64,000 nt of DNA from Ricinus communis (lineage: Eukaryota; Streptophyta; Magnoliopsida; Malpighiales; Euphorbiaceae), in contig NC_063260.1 of the NCBI RefSeq assembly GCF_019578655.1, forward strand, positions 24,886,888 through 24,950,887, written 5' to 3'. The notes beneath the pieces were generated by a model. It was not told the DNA's origin. It saw nothing but the letters and a program-made list of their open reading frames with translations, and searched no databases. Position 1 is the first letter of the stretch. Each line of letters starts with the position of its first letter. Positions 46,916 to 62,888 of this stretch are shown one piece after another. The position numbers were made by a program, and so were the translations under genes.

Positions 46916-46950
46916 TATAAATAGTCACAAGGCTCGTGCTTCTTCTGCAT
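46916..46950 (+). promoter_or_regulatory. Core promoter of peroxidase gene 1
   Basis: TATAAAT at 46916-46922 and, 20 bp after its start, GTGCTTCTTCTGCAT (46936-46950), a pyrimidine-rich block probably at the transcription start. The same pair with the same spacing is found before the other peroxidase genes of the cluster. Confidence 0.75.
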
Positions 46951-47027
46951 TCTCTCCTCACCAACATTTCTCATAATTTTGCATTGTAATTTGCAGCACC
47001 AACTTTCACTATTCGGCAGCGAAATAA

Positions 47028-48323
<1,296 letters not shown>

Positions 48324-48771
48324 TTTGTTGATTAGATTCAAGTGTTGATAGTACCATTATGTTTTTTGAAATAATTTGGGGAGTACTGTATCTTGAGCAA
48401 GCTTTCAACTCTAGACAGACTCCACAGCTCATGTATTAGTCTTTTTGTTTGTTTTTTTTACTTAGATCAATAGTTAAAAGCCTGTTCCTTTTCTTTTTGG
48501 CAACAGGAAATTTACTGAATTCGTGTAGAATACTTTCACAAAACAAAAATAATTCATGCAGCATCAAAAGATGAAGAAACGTCCTAAGTTAATGGACGTT
48601 CAACTTTTATTTAAAGGCATTCACACAAAAATCACACCATACAATTAAGTAAGAACATAAAAAAAGGCAGTGGGATGCAATAGTTTCCCCCTATTTATTT
48701 TACAATACAATAAATTAAGACCAAATCAGCTTATAAAGACAATGTTGAAATTTGAATTATCCTTTCTCAAA
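48324..48771. other. Shared 3' spacer of peroxidase genes 1 and 2
   Basis: Short convergent spacer holding the 3' UTRs from both sides; nothing else seen. Confidence 0.5.
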
Positions 48772-50152
48772 TCAATTAGGAACACTGCAGACCCTTCGTA
48801 TCTGGCCTTGCAAACCATTTGGAGGGGGTAAATCTCCCATCTTTATCATGGCAGCTGCAAAATCAGACCTGAACCTTGCTCCGTTAATGGCATACTCTTC
48901 AACGATGCTGTCAGTGGATCCGCCGCTGTGAAGTGCCTGGTCTGATGCAAGAAGGCCTCTATTTTCAATAAGATTCATGAAGTACCTGTTATCCCAAGTT
49001 TCAGGAGTGAAAAAGTCGAGGTTTCCAAGGTTGTCATCCCCTGACCCATCACCAGGACAAGGAACTGTGTCCACTATAGTTCTGGCAAATCCAGCATCAA
49101 TATCATTTCCATTGCCGTTGACCCTGTCACGGAAGAAAAAGCATTTTGCTCGTCCAAATGTATGCGCTCCTGCATATAAATCCCAATTAATTAACGAAGA
49201 CTTTAGCCTTTTATGGTCTTTGGGTAGAATTGAAGTTCGAACTTGTAATTAGAGTCTTTGGAGACAATCTCGAAGTTTATGTAATTCATATAGTAGAAAT
49301 TAATCCCAAAGAAGAAACAGATTAAGAGTTATTCAAGTACATACCTGAAAGGGCAACCAATTCTCTTTCATTAAATCCCTTGCGACTGAAGAATGTTATC
49401 AGTTGGGGGAGAGTATTATCAAAGCGGGGAAGGTTGGCATCGGCATCAGCTACGGGTGCAGCTGTAGGAGAGTCTAATCTTCCAAGCTTCACTGGCCAAG
49501 TCGGTCCACTAACCTGTTATGTATGAAGAGATCATATTACGAAATATTTACATTTAGATTGCGCATTGTCAGCTAATAAAAGCAGCACATACTGCTAAAA
49601 AGGATTTGAAGATTACTAACTGAAAGTTACTTTCAGCAACGGATGCATCACCAGCTGCTACTGCAACTATGTCAGCACATGAAACAGTTTGGGCACATTG
49701 CTCCTCTAATTCAGCCTTGATAGCCTCAATGACTTCAAATCCTCTGACGGAGTTGGCATTACTGATTGAACTCCTTTCGCCTTGTGCATCATTCAACAGG
49801 ATTGATGCATCACAACCCTGAAATGCGATAATTTACAATTAATAGATTTTAATCTTTAAGATTACAATCTCCCTTTTGCATGCACACACAGTAATTATAA
49901 ATATATAGATTTATAAAGTATATTAACCTGGACAAAGCAATCATGGAAATGAAGGCGAATGAGCGAAGCAGCCATTCTGAGTTCACTCGCAACGGCTGCA
50001 CTAATACGTCCCCTTATAATGCTCAGGGCACGAGGACAAGTCTCGTCATAGAAGCTTTCATCAGAAAGCTGTGCTTGACACGGCAATAAGCAAGGGGAAA
50101 TAATAAGAAATACTGTGAAAATCATGAAACCAGAAGATGAATTAGAAGTCAT
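48772..50152 (-). pseudogene. PRX: Class III peroxidase 2, splice-donor defect
   Basis: Minus-strand exons by homology: 50152-49928, 49817-49635, 49513-49345, 49169-48772; 324 residues if spliced as its sister. Start chosen at 50152 because the signal peptide begins MTSNSSSG and an in-frame ATG 18 codons upstream precedes it without family support. Signal peptide ends CQA before QLSDES. Distal ([10 protein letters not shown]) and proximal (GAHTFGRAKC) sites are intact. Two defects: the 5' splice site of intron 2 reads GAAAGT where the sister at 53013 has GTAAGT, and the conserved AARDAS is AAGDAS (Arg to Gly). Without that donor, read-through adds about 15 residues and stops before the proximal His. 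Function is probably lost, unless this is a sequencing error or another donor is used. Confidence 0.8.
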
Positions 50153-50249
50153 TTGTTGTCTTCTAATAGAGCAAATAAAGCTGTTATTAGATGTTGCTGT
50201 GTGCAAAACTAGCTAGTAATTAACAGAGGAAGAAGGGATAGGATGCAGA

Positions 50250-50277
50250 AAAAGAACTAGACTGGAGCCTATTTATA
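50250..50277 (-). promoter_or_regulatory. Core promoter of peroxidase gene 2
   Basis: TATAAATA on the minus strand at 50277-50270. The CTTTTTCTGCAT block follows at about 50257-50243 with the 20 bp spacing seen in the other cluster members. Confidence 0.7.
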
Positions 50278-50279
50278 TT

Positions 50280-52389
50280 GCCGCATGCCCCATGCAAAAG
50301 TTGACCTGTCATATATACACGTACGGTAGAGTCATATTATATTCAATGAAATTTCTTACGTCTCTCAATTTGTATAATATTCTAACTGCCTGGCCTAATT
50401 GACTTACTCCAGAGTTCAGATATAGCTATTCTGATTTTGAATTTTTCTGCAGTTTCTTCTTCTTTTTGTCCACCAAACTGTTTTCTGTTCTTTCTGGCTT
50501 AAATGACAAGAAGGAAAAGAAGAAAATTGAACAAATTATCAATTTTAACGATAATATTTATAATGTTTACCACTCTTAGTAGAAACTTTTTAAGTATATC
50601 ATTCATTAACAAATTAAATTATAAAGTAATATATTACTATTTATTATAAATATATTTTTATTGAAAAAAATTATTTATTACCATCTCCCGATGATTAAAA
50701 AAATCGACTAATTTAAATATAATAAATAATAATATATATCAGTGTGAAATTAATTTTGTCTATAAATAATATAATAGACTAAATCTATTTTAAAATCTTG
50801 ACAATTAATATATCAAAATTTTATATTTATTTCAATTTTAATTTAAGCATAATTACATTTCTTTAAGAAAAATTACTCTTGCATTTTTCCTTCATTTTCT
50901 TATCAATGAAATAACATAAGGAAAGAAATAACCATCAAGTAACTTAAATATTATGAAATTCTTAAATATACTGAATGCTAAATCTGGATACAAGGTGAAG
51001 ATTTTGTACATGTAAAATAAAATGAAAGAAACAGCAATTTGACAGATAGATTCTTAGAGATGTGTACATATATAGTCAAAATTACAAGATGGGTAATGTT
51101 CTGATTGAATTTGCCAAACAATGCGAACATGTGTGTGTCGGTATATAAATATAGGAATGAGTTAACTATTTCATCAATTTTTATTTCAACTCTTGCCTTA
51201 TCTAATGTGGCATACAATATTTTTATAAAATTGTCTGATGATTTTAAAACACTAAAAAATAATTTAGTAAATATATTATATATAACATCAGATGAGCACA
51301 AAATTATAATAAATATTGATGAATTATAGAACATTCCTCATAATTATATTACAATGGATTTGATCCAGAGTGTTAAAATTGCAAATTTGAAGTTGCATCA
51401 TAATAATCAATTGATAAACCAAAAACTGTTCACGTGTAAATCGTTTGTAAGGTTGGATGCAAAATGTTTTAAATATTTAGTTGAAATCTAGTTTAAGTGT
51501 TAAGTACTTGTCGATAGAAATGTTTGAATTAAAAATGAGAAATCTTCAAGCCAAGTGTTTTCGTTTCTGCTAAATAAGTTTTCGGTTTTATAAAAAGTAA
51601 AAGTTAGTTCGAATCCTGCCACGCCTGTAGTGAAAAAAAATATATTTTTCTAACATAAATACAATTTTTTGACATATATTCATAAATAATTTTAAATACA
51701 TGTTAATTATCCAAATATATAAAAATTTCATTTATATATATATGGTGCATTATTAGTTACAGTATACTATACTTGATATGAATAAGAATAAGAATTAGTG
51801 AAATGATAATTAGAATTTCGATAGCTAAAAAATAGAAAAGTAAATGCATGTCTTAGCACCAGTAATGTGAAACCTGGCAAATGAGGAATAATTCCCTTTA
51901 CATTAAATCCTGAGTTTGCAGGACAATCCCACTGTATTCCACAAGCAAAATGTTTTTGATACATGTAAAAAGAAGAAAAGCATAAAGCAGTTAGGCAGAC
52001 GGAGAATAGGAAATGTTTGCATAGCTCTGACTTTGAATTTTTTGAGCACTCGGAAATGATTACATAGTTAGTTAGTCATTTGTATATGAGAAATAGAATC
52101 TGGCTGTTATTATGTAATCAAGTATAAACCATCAAACAGAACTTGACAAAGTAATAAAGTCAAATTACCAATCTGTTCAAATTTGTTATTTCACAAATTG
52201 CAGGAATTCCAAACACAAAGCAGTTGCATAATCTGAATTCTAGAATAATTAATTGAAAAAACAAAAGAAATTGATAGCTAGCTTAAATTATTAGAAAAGG
52301 ACCAAGAGATTTCATTGCAATATTATTTTAAGGCACATAGTATGACTAAATCGTACGTGTAGTACTACAGGTGATAACATCTTGAGCAC
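50280..52389. other. Divergent spacer of peroxidase genes 2 and 3
   Basis: About 2.1 kb of mostly AT-rich DNA between two head-to-head genes. Open frames at 50978-51334 are AT-rich and not convincing. A more GC-rich patch at 51842-51964 is open on the minus strand (65 codons) but unrecognised. Confidence 0.5.
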
Positions 52390-52425
52390 TATAAATAGGA
52401 AATGAGGCCTGTGCTTCTTCTGCAT
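52390..52425 (+). promoter_or_regulatory. Core promoter of peroxidase gene 3
   Basis: TATAAATA at 52390-52397 and GTGCTTCTTCTGCAT at 52411-52425, identical to the block before gene 1. Confidence 0.8.
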
Positions 52426-52517
52426 CCACTTCCTAAATCCTCTCTTGAGCTACTAAACAGTTCAATACATATCTTTCTATTCTCTCTAAGTCTGCTTTCT
52501 ATTTTTAGAGACAATAA

Positions 52518-53920
<1,403 letters not shown>

Positions 53921-56900
53921 TTTGTCAGATGATCATTTAATCAAGTATCAATAGTGTTATAAGTTTGGTCTTTAAATATTGTACTGTGGGAGAATAGGCT
54001 AGAGCGAGATGTATCTCACTTGATGCAATTGTACTGTCTGATTGACAAATGTTCACCAGTTTTCCTTTACAAGAAGTTTAATTTAGTAACAATCTAGAAA
54101 ATTCAGTTATCACAGAGGGCAAACAGTTAACTGAAAAAACCCAACAAAAATGAGAGAAAAGAAAGCTTAACAGAACCAAATAAAATCTCTTGCCATAGGT
54201 ATCAAACTCAACAGGATGATTGCAGAGCTTGGGACAAGAAGGCTACTGTGTCAAAGACAACAGCTGTCGGCCTTGTGTAATTATACTAAATGCACTTTTA
54301 CAACGCGTGTATCTCATTTTTGTTAGTCCTATATGATAATAAATCACGATCAACCAACCGATATTCACTTTAAAATTAAATATTAACTAATAAAAATCAT
54401 ACACTAAGAAAAATATTTTTCTTTTTGATATTTATTTGTTCGAGAAAGTACCAATATTAATGAATATCAACTCTAAAAAAATATATTTAAACTCTTTTAA
54501 CTTTCACGATTTATTTTATTCAACTTAATATTTTTATTTTTATTTTGTGTAACTGAAATATATATTTATATTGTTAAATAAGTTTATAACAGAAAAAAAG
54601 TAAAAATACAAAAATTTACTACAACACGGATATAAATATAAAACTTTTAAAGCTTAAAATCCAATAGAATAAAATTTGAAATTTTAAAAGTTATAAAATG
54701 TGTTTTTGTCTATTATTAATTATCCGATCAATGACATGTGAAGTAATGGGGCTGAACATAAATTCATTTAATTCACTTATTTTATAGGTTTAATACTATT
54801 CACTCTCTAAAGTTTAGCCTAATATAAGATTCGGCTTTTATATTTTTTTATCATATAATTTTTTTTTAAATTTAATAAAATTAATTACTATCTCTTCTGT
54901 GTTAGTTGAAGGATTAAATTAATAATTTAGAATTATAAGTTGATTTTAAATTTATTTTGTATCAAACTCGTCCAAAATTAATATTAAATTAAAATAAAAT
55001 TTTATTTTTAATATAAATTAATTTTAATGTAAATTTTATTTTTAGCAAAAGTTAATTTTAATGTCTAATTAAAATAATAACTTATTTATTTATATCTTTA
55101 GTTTTTTAGCATAATTTAATTTTAAAAATTTAAAAGTGTTATAAACACTTATTTTTATTTACTATTATTAAATGATTATGTAGTTATTATTTTTATGAGA
55201 CATTAAAATTAAACTATATTAAAAATAAAATTTCACTTATATATCATTTGTATGGCTGATAAATAATTTAAATATTTAACATATAAAATTATTATATGAT
55301 TTTTTTTATTGATAGTGAATTTATCAACTTGGTATCTAGATTATTTCACTGAATTAAGACATGATTGTTTAATTTAATTTTTACTTTTTATACAGTTTAA
55401 TTATAATATATAATAAAAATAACAATAGAATGATATTTTTTAACTAGAAATGTTTATTTTATATTAATAATTAAAATTAAATTGTATAGTAATTTAATAA
55501 TATTATTGTAAATATAAATAGTTTTAAAATGTTTAAATTTACTGTATTAAAAATAAAAAATTAGAGCAAAAGAAAGAACATTAAATTTATTAATTTAATT
55601 AAACACTAAAATAAATTTGTACTAAAAAAAAGATTTTACCTTAATTTAATAATAAAATTAATTTTAGACGATACTTGATAATAAGTTCAAATACTAGTTT
55701 TATCCTTTGACTAATACGGAATGAAGTAGTAGGTTTTATTAAAATTCGAAAGAGCTTTAATGTAATAAAAAAATACAAAAATCGACTCATATATTAGATT
55801 AAATTACAAAAAAAAATTTAATTTTTATTCTATTACAATATTCTTTTTTATTTTTATATTAGTAAATCGGTTAGTCAATGCTATTTTAGTGTTAACATAC
55901 CTATAGTTTTCATCATAACTATGGATTCAATCAAAATATTAATGAGAAATTGAAATCCATCTTTCAGTCTTTTCTCATCTTAGCGCAGACATGTATGTTC
56001 ATGCATTCAACTAGCTATTGATAACTTCAAAATTGAACCGAATGAAAGGAACAATAAAGAAAAAGAAGAAGAAGAAAAGATGAACCTTTGTGTTGATGGC
56101 TTATGCAATTGCATTTATAAGATGTACATACGCAGCAGCAATTTTATAGGCCACACCTTTCTCAGAAAGTTAAACCTCTTAAAAGGTTTATTTGAAACTG
56201 TTGTTTAGTATTGAAAAAATATGTTTAATTTTTTTTAAAGAATTAATCTTTTAATTCTTTTTATAAACTGTTTTCTTTAAACATATTATTTGAAAAAATT
56301 ATTACTTTATCTACTTTTTATAAAAGTAATTTGTAAAATTTTAAAAATAAAAATAAAAATATAAAAGTTAAGGTTGGAACCACTGTTTTAACCTCAATGG
56401 CAAACAACCAACAAAGGTTCTTGAAATTTAAACTTTTTTACTATAGAGCCCTCCAGCTGAAACCGTTTGCTATTGAGCCCCTGTATTAAACGGGATTATG
56501 GATTGAAGTCCTCTTTTAACAGACTTGTGGAGTTTGTGGGTCAGATTAGGGCAGGAATATATGTTGAGATTGACTAGGATAGAAAATTATATATTATTTC
56601 ACCATTTTATCCTTGTATTAACTTGGCCAACCTAACCCTAAATTTACTGTCTCCTTATTGTAATGCATTTTCTTCTTACTTAATTTCTCTCTCGTTAATC
56701 TCTAATTCCTAATTCTCCCTCTTGTTCATTTTCTCTCACTTGACCCTTGAATCAAAATCAAATAAAACCATTTCTCTCAATTTTTGTTATTTTTATCAAA
56801 ATTTTGATTTTTTTTTATATATAAATATTGATGATCCATTAGTTGGGTACTTTATTTTCTTTCAGTTAAATTATTACTGGAGTTTGAAATCAAGAATTAA

Positions 56901-58459
56901 TAACTCTAGTAATCATACACCGAGTTAGCCAATAACTCTCCTTCTTTACTTGATTTATGCAATAGACATATAATTCTATAAAATAAATAATGGACTCGAG
57001 ATTTTAGCCTCAAGATCTCAAAAATAAATGGTCCCAAAAAGATCTTAAAAAGAAAAAAAGAGGGAGTTGTCTGGTTTTGCTTATTGAACATGGACCAAAG
57101 ATCCTCATTTTTAATTCTTCTTATCAATAAGCTGAATTTTCAGGCTGCTTTTTGAAACTGTTGCACAAGATAGCGGCATGCAAGAGATTCATGTGACATT
57201 GTCGATAGTGTTCTGCAAGTGGATTGACTCGATGACAGATGAGTTAAGATAATTACTAATCAGTTGCGAAATTATAAAGCAATTAAAGCGACAAACTATT
57301 CAGGATAGGAAAGAGTCTAATTTTTTTCAAAATTTTCAACTTATGCAACTAATTTTTAATTCAGCATCTAGAATTTCTTTTTTCTTATTAATGAATAGAG
57401 TGAATGGTTTTATAAGATACACATAATATATTCTGAGGAAGTAATTGGACTGTCATTTGAAGGGTAGCATAAGCAAGTTTTTCAATACCACATAACTAAT
57501 TAAAAAAATTTCTATAACAGAAGAGCTTATCGATGAGATAATAAAATATTTTTAAATTTAATTAAAATATCAAGTTCGAAACTTGAATACACACATCTTT
57601 AAATTATTCTATATTATTAAATAAATAAAGAAAATTAGTAAAACGGATATTTTACATCCGTTTAACTTGTATTTTAAAATTATATTAAATTCTTAAATAA
57701 TAATATTAATCAGTTTTCACATTTTAGTGTTGAGTTGGAAGTATGGAGTTGAAATCTCAATCAAATCTTGAGCGAAAGTTTAATTGTTATCAACTTAAAT
57801 ATAACTAATATTGATTAATTTTTTTTAAAAAAAAGGTGAGAATATTCGCTATTCTTTTCTAATATAAAATCAAGAATTAGCGATTGGTAATCAGAATCTA
57901 GTTCTAGAATGAAATGAGTCAAATAAAATTGAAAAAAAAAACTGATTCTCTTTTTTGACATATATGAGATTAAAAAATGCATGTATAAAAGGAATAAGAA
58001 CCGAAACGTGTATGATAAGTCTAGAATGGCCAACTTTAAGACTTTGATTTTTCTAAGTACTCGAAATATTATCTAATACTTTATATACATTATACTAAGA
58101 TAATTTGATTTGGATAAAATATGTGCATGAAACTTGTCGTTCATCAATCTTGCATAGTTTTTCCCTTCATATTACTATTTTTATTAGTACAGTATATATA
58201 TCATAATTAATAAAAGAATTACATGTATGTATGAATATTTTGTATTTTCATATTTAATGATTGACATATATTTTATATTTTTATAATCGAAAAAAAAGCA
58301 AGGAACATACCGAAGAAAGATTCCAAGTGGAATGCTGGTGGGGAGAAAGTAATTAAATCTTTTAGATTTTCTTGAGTTATTTATTCTTTTTTTATTTATT
58401 CCAAGAAGCACAGCCAGAAAACGTAAGCCATTTTTCTTTGATTTCATTTGACAGGTTGC
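53921..58459. other. AT-rich spacer between peroxidase genes 3 and 4
   Basis: 4.5 kb of AT-rich DNA. A small patch near 57140-57250 is less AT-rich and open but unrecognised. No gene, rRNA or tRNA seen. Confidence 0.5.
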
Positions 58460-58489
58460 TATAAATTGTACACAGGCTTGTGCTTTCCT
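58460..58489 (+). promoter_or_regulatory. Core promoter of peroxidase gene 4
   Basis: TATAAAT at 58460-58466. GTGCTTTCC begins at 58480, again 20 bp after the TATA start; the TTCTGCAT half is replaced. Confidence 0.7.
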
Positions 58490-58585
58490 TACTCAAAATC
58501 TTCCAAGCCAGTAGCCAGCTGCTTCATTTTTCTATCAGTTTTGACCTTGTTTCAGGAAATTATAGGAAAAAGAAAAATTATTAGA

Positions 58586-59901
58586 ATGGCTTCCCATTTA
58601 TCTTTTGCTTGCATGATTTTAACGATTTTCTTCATACCTAATTACTCAAGCTTATGTCAAGCACAACTTTCTTCAAACTTCTATGACAATACATGTCCTA
58701 ATGCGCTTACTACTATTAAATCTGCTATTGATGCAGCAATCGAAAGTGAGCAGAGAATGGCTGCTTCGCTCATTCGTCTTCATTTCCATGATTGCTTTGT
58801 GCAGGTAACCTGAGGCCGCTAAGTTAATTATGATTAACTCTTAACATATGCATGCATGTTCTGGCTAGAGATTAGTACATATATATATATTAACTATATT
58901 TTATTTGTATTGCAGGGTTGTGATGGCTCAGTTTTGCTGGTGGATACTCCCACATTTACTGGGGAGAAATCTGCACGTAACAATGCCAATTCTATCAGAG
59001 GAGAAAATGTGATTGATGATGCCAAGGCTCAAGTAGAGAGCATATGTCCTGGAATTGTTTCGTGTGCTGACATTCTTGCAGTTGCAGCTCGTGATGCATC
59101 TGTTGCTGTAAGTTTGTGCTTAATGATCTCCCTTTATAAAGAAGCGGTTGCCTCGTTTCGTGATAGCCCTATTCTTTCATGAATAATCTTTACCAAAAAA
59201 ATAAATGCTATAGCTAGCCTGAGCATTACTAAACATGGTCTCTGCGTATAAAACAGGCTGGTGGACCATCTTGGACAGTTAATCTTGGAAGAAGGGACTC
59301 CACTACTGCAAGCTTAGCCCAAGCTAACAGCGATCTTCCTGGCTTTTCAGACCCCCTAAACAGGCTCATTTCTTTGTTCAGCGACAAAGGATTGAATGAA
59401 AGAGATATGGTTGCCCTTTCAGGTTCGCGTACCTCCTTAATTAATTGCCAATTTCAGTTATGAACTTCTATTATGTTATGACTAAAGAAACTTCATTGCC
59501 ATATAAATACAGGAGCTCATACTATCGGCCAAGCTCAATGTGTAACATTCCGCGACAGGATATACAACAACGCAAGTGATATCGATCCTGACTTTGCTGC
59601 CACAAGAAGAGGCAATTGTCCACAAACTGGTGGCAATGGTAATCTTGCACCACTTGATTTGGTCACACCCAATAATTTTGATAACAACTACTACAGCAAC
59701 CTTATGGCAAAAAGAGGGCTTCTTGCGTCAGATCAAATACTTTTCAGTGGCGGATCTACAGACAGCATCGTTAACGAGTACAGCACAGACTCTTCATCTT
59801 TCGACTCTGATTTTGCTGCTGCTATGGTAAAGATGGGGAATATAAGTCCCTTAACTGGCACTCAAGGGGAGATTCGAAGGCTTTGCAGTGCTGTTAACTA
59901 A
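58586..59901 (+). CDS. PRX: Class III peroxidase 4 of cluster
   Basis: Secreted haem peroxidase. Exons 58586-58804, 58916-59107, 59257-59422, 59513-59901; 966 nt, 321 residues. The start at 58586 gives a normal signal peptide ([16 protein letters not shown]... ending CQA before QLSSNF); an upstream in-frame ATG at 58448 precedes the TATA box and can be ignored. Distal [12 protein letters not shown] and proximal [10 protein letters not shown] are intact, as are the Cys pairs and AARDAS. Sister of gene 1: [26 protein letters not shown] and NNASDID are common to both. It lies alone on the plus strand 4.6 kb after gene 3. Confidence 0.95.
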
Positions 59902-60680
59902 ATCCTCAACAATGAATCATTCAACTGTCATAATTCACTAAATATATGCATGCGTTGTTTTTTCTTCAATATTTTACAATAAAATTACAGTGGAAGAATA
60001 TAGCTTAAGCTAGAGTTGTTCCAGTAATATGTCCCAAAACTATTGTATTTTCAATTCTGAATTGTGTCCTTTGTAATTCTATCTGAGTGAATATTACAAA
60101 TCTGAGTGAAGGGTAATCAAGTCCCTTATAGAAGTTGTTTGTACTTGGCAGCTTTTTATAAAACGGAAAGTTCTTGGATTATTTTTCTTTTGTCACAAAG
60201 AACAAAAATTAGCTAAATAACTAGTGATTTATTCGTGATTTATATTGCACGATTATTATTATTATTATTTCAATTATAAAATTAAATTAATAGATATATT
60301 TTAATAAATTTTTTAATTTTTAATATTAATTGATAATAACAACTTAACTATTTTTAAATATCTTTAATTTTTTAAAAAAATTTATTAACGTAATAATATA
60401 AAAATTATTTTAAAAATATTTATTAATTAATTTTAGTATTATATAACTTAATACTATAATTGATATTATTATTTTGAAATTAAAAAATTAATATATAATT
60501 AAAAAATAATTTATTATTGAAAAATATTAAAAATATAATTTTATAACTCTTATTTAATTACTATATAAAGATATTAAAAAATCACTATAATTATCATACT
60601 CTAGAATTTATATAAGTTTTTGCATTGATCTCAACAAAAAAAAAATTCAGACTTGGATTCTACAGTTCTAACATTGAGGT

Positions 60681-60714
<34 letters not shown>

Positions 60715-62570
60715 TGAAGTGTCCTAATTAGATAGCATTCTGGGGCCTAGAGTTTTAAGTTTCATCAATTCATCTTTACCCATATGTTACTAATTTTTCT
60801 TTTGTAGTTTTTATAATATATTAATTATTCACTCTATTAGTTGTTTCATTTATTTTGCTAATAAATTAAAATAAAAACTAAAAATACCTTTAAATTGACT
60901 GAAAAACAATTATTGTTTTCTCTTAGCCTTATCGCACTACTAGTCCCTCACTTTTTCTTTTACTATACTAAATCCTCATATACTTTGTACTAATATACTA
61001 ATTCCTTATTTTGTTATTTCCCTCTTGAGAGATCATTTTTATTATATTTTTGCATTTAAACTTTTTATTTGTAATGCAAATTAATTTAATTGTGGCGAGC
61101 CGTGGCCTAGAGTAATAGTATGATAAAAATAAAATAGAGCGAAACTAAAATATCTGGATAAGAGCAGCTCTTAGCAAGTTTCTCAAATAGCAATACTCGA
61201 AGTTATAGGATACTTGAATAAATCGAAACTCTCATTAAAGCATGAGAGGATATGATTGATAATGTATATATTAAGAATTATATCCGATCACTTGATGCCT
61301 CATTTGGCTGTTTAGCTATAAATTTAGGACAACTATAAAATTAAACGGATTGAATTTTAAGAAATTTCATAATAAATTATTTTTTAGAAAATTTTCAAAT
61401 CCATTAAAAGAACAAAATTGTAAAGCATGTAATGACCACAAGTACAATTTTTAATATGATATGCATTCGAGTCACTATCAATGATATTATAGTAGGATTC
61501 CTTTTTAATAGATGTATAACTTGAGAATGGAGAAGGTTAATAAGTATATGACAGACAGTCTGGCTTAGAATAGTGGTCTGATGAGGATAGAAAGTGAAAA
61601 AGTCATGACAAAATAAAAAATATCTGGATAAAAAATAATATTTGGCAAGCTTATAGGATGACAACCCTTTTAAGTTATAGAGGCACACTAATGAACTGAA
61701 ACTCATATTGCTACACGCAGGTGATAGTAAATAAATAAAGAGTTTAATCCAATTTGAGGCTCTTGTTTGGTGATAACTATTATTTTTTGTACTAGTCACT
61801 ATTAAATTTTTTAGTAATTACTAATATCTAAGACATTTAGCAATTATTTTGAAATTTTTTAAAAATATAATAATTATTAATTTACATCGTTTTAATCAAT
61901 TATATAAATTTAAATAATATAATTAGATTATAAATGTAATGGTATATTATAAAAATTTAGTGATTTTATTGAAAAATTTGTTATAATATTGAAACTGAAA
62001 AAGAATATATTATAAATTAAAAATGTAAAAAACTGTATAAAAAAAAAGCAAGAAATATTTTAGCTGAAATTAATAGAAAATTAATCGAAAAGTGAACTAG
62101 TATACTTTTATAAACTTTAACAGGAATTAAATTTCTTTTAAAAAAAATAGGGATTAAATTTAATATTTTAAAAAATAATTAGTGTAAACAAATTCTTTTA
62201 ATTTAACAGTAAACGTCACATCTCAACTCCATAACCATAATATTAAAAACATGAACAGTAAATCCGAGGTGATACACACCTGCCTAAATTTATAAGATAT
62301 GACATTCATATCAAAGTCATTCCAATTGATGGCTATCAGAGCCATATCTATCCTAGTAGGAATATGAATTGACAGCAGAACTAACAGATATTTAACAGAA
62401 AGAAAAATAAAATATACTATTGCAAATCATAAAAAGAAAAGAAAAATAAGTTGTAGCCAGTGTAATTTCAGGGGCAAATTACAATTTATCTTAATAATAA
62501 TAATGGAGTAGCCCATGGATTGACCTTGTTAATGAAAAAAATTATGATATGGTAAACGTTAAGGAGCGCT
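59902..62570. other. AT-rich spacer between peroxidase 4 and the pseudogene
   Basis: Includes the gene 4 3' UTR, the third Helitron-like repeat, a (TA)n tract at 60686-60712, and AT-rich DNA. Frame 61404-61799 on the minus strand is unrecognised and AT-rich. Confidence 0.5.
60220..60610 (-). mobile_element. AT-rich dispersed repeat, Helitron-like end, copy 3
   Basis: Reverse complement of the 3' part of copies 1 and 2, including the AATATCAATTATAG and TAGTATT/ATAT blocks. Read on the minus strand it ends CGTGCAATATAAATCACG, then CTAG before T (60224-60220), the best CTRR-T end of the three. Confidence 0.5.
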
Positions 62571-62888
62571 ACTAGAAATTAAACCATACCCAACACAACA
62601 AATCAATGTGACTGGACAAACACCTGCACCTTGTCATGTTTACAACCATATTAGTCTTTTCCTCTTCCCCTTGTATCCAACAATGCCCGAAAGGAATTGC
62701 AGTGCTTGAAAGAATCCAAGCAGCATTAAAGAGGATGGTATAGAATATTTTTTCTAATTTCTTGATTTCTATCAAAATCATTGGCCTTGTAATGAAACAG
62801 CCAAACCAATTACGATAATTAAAGGCAATATCTTTTCTCATAATTTGCAGTACCAATTATCATTATTCGACAACGAAATGGCATTGAA
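62571..62888 (+). repeat. Duplicated peroxidase promoter, core deleted
   Basis: Related to 46550-47027 upstream of gene 1 (CTTGAAAGAATCCA, TTGATTTCT, TTCTCATAATTT and GCAGYACCAA are common). About 130 bp of gene 1 sequence between GACAATCAAAGGCAA and TTTCTCATAATTT is missing, including TATA and the CTTCTTCTGCAT block. Confidence 0.75.

Noticed and set aside
58448..58585. Upstream ATG in frame with peroxidase 4 (46 extra codons)
   Set aside because: It lies before the TATA box and would bury the signal peptide; the start at 58586 is the normal one.
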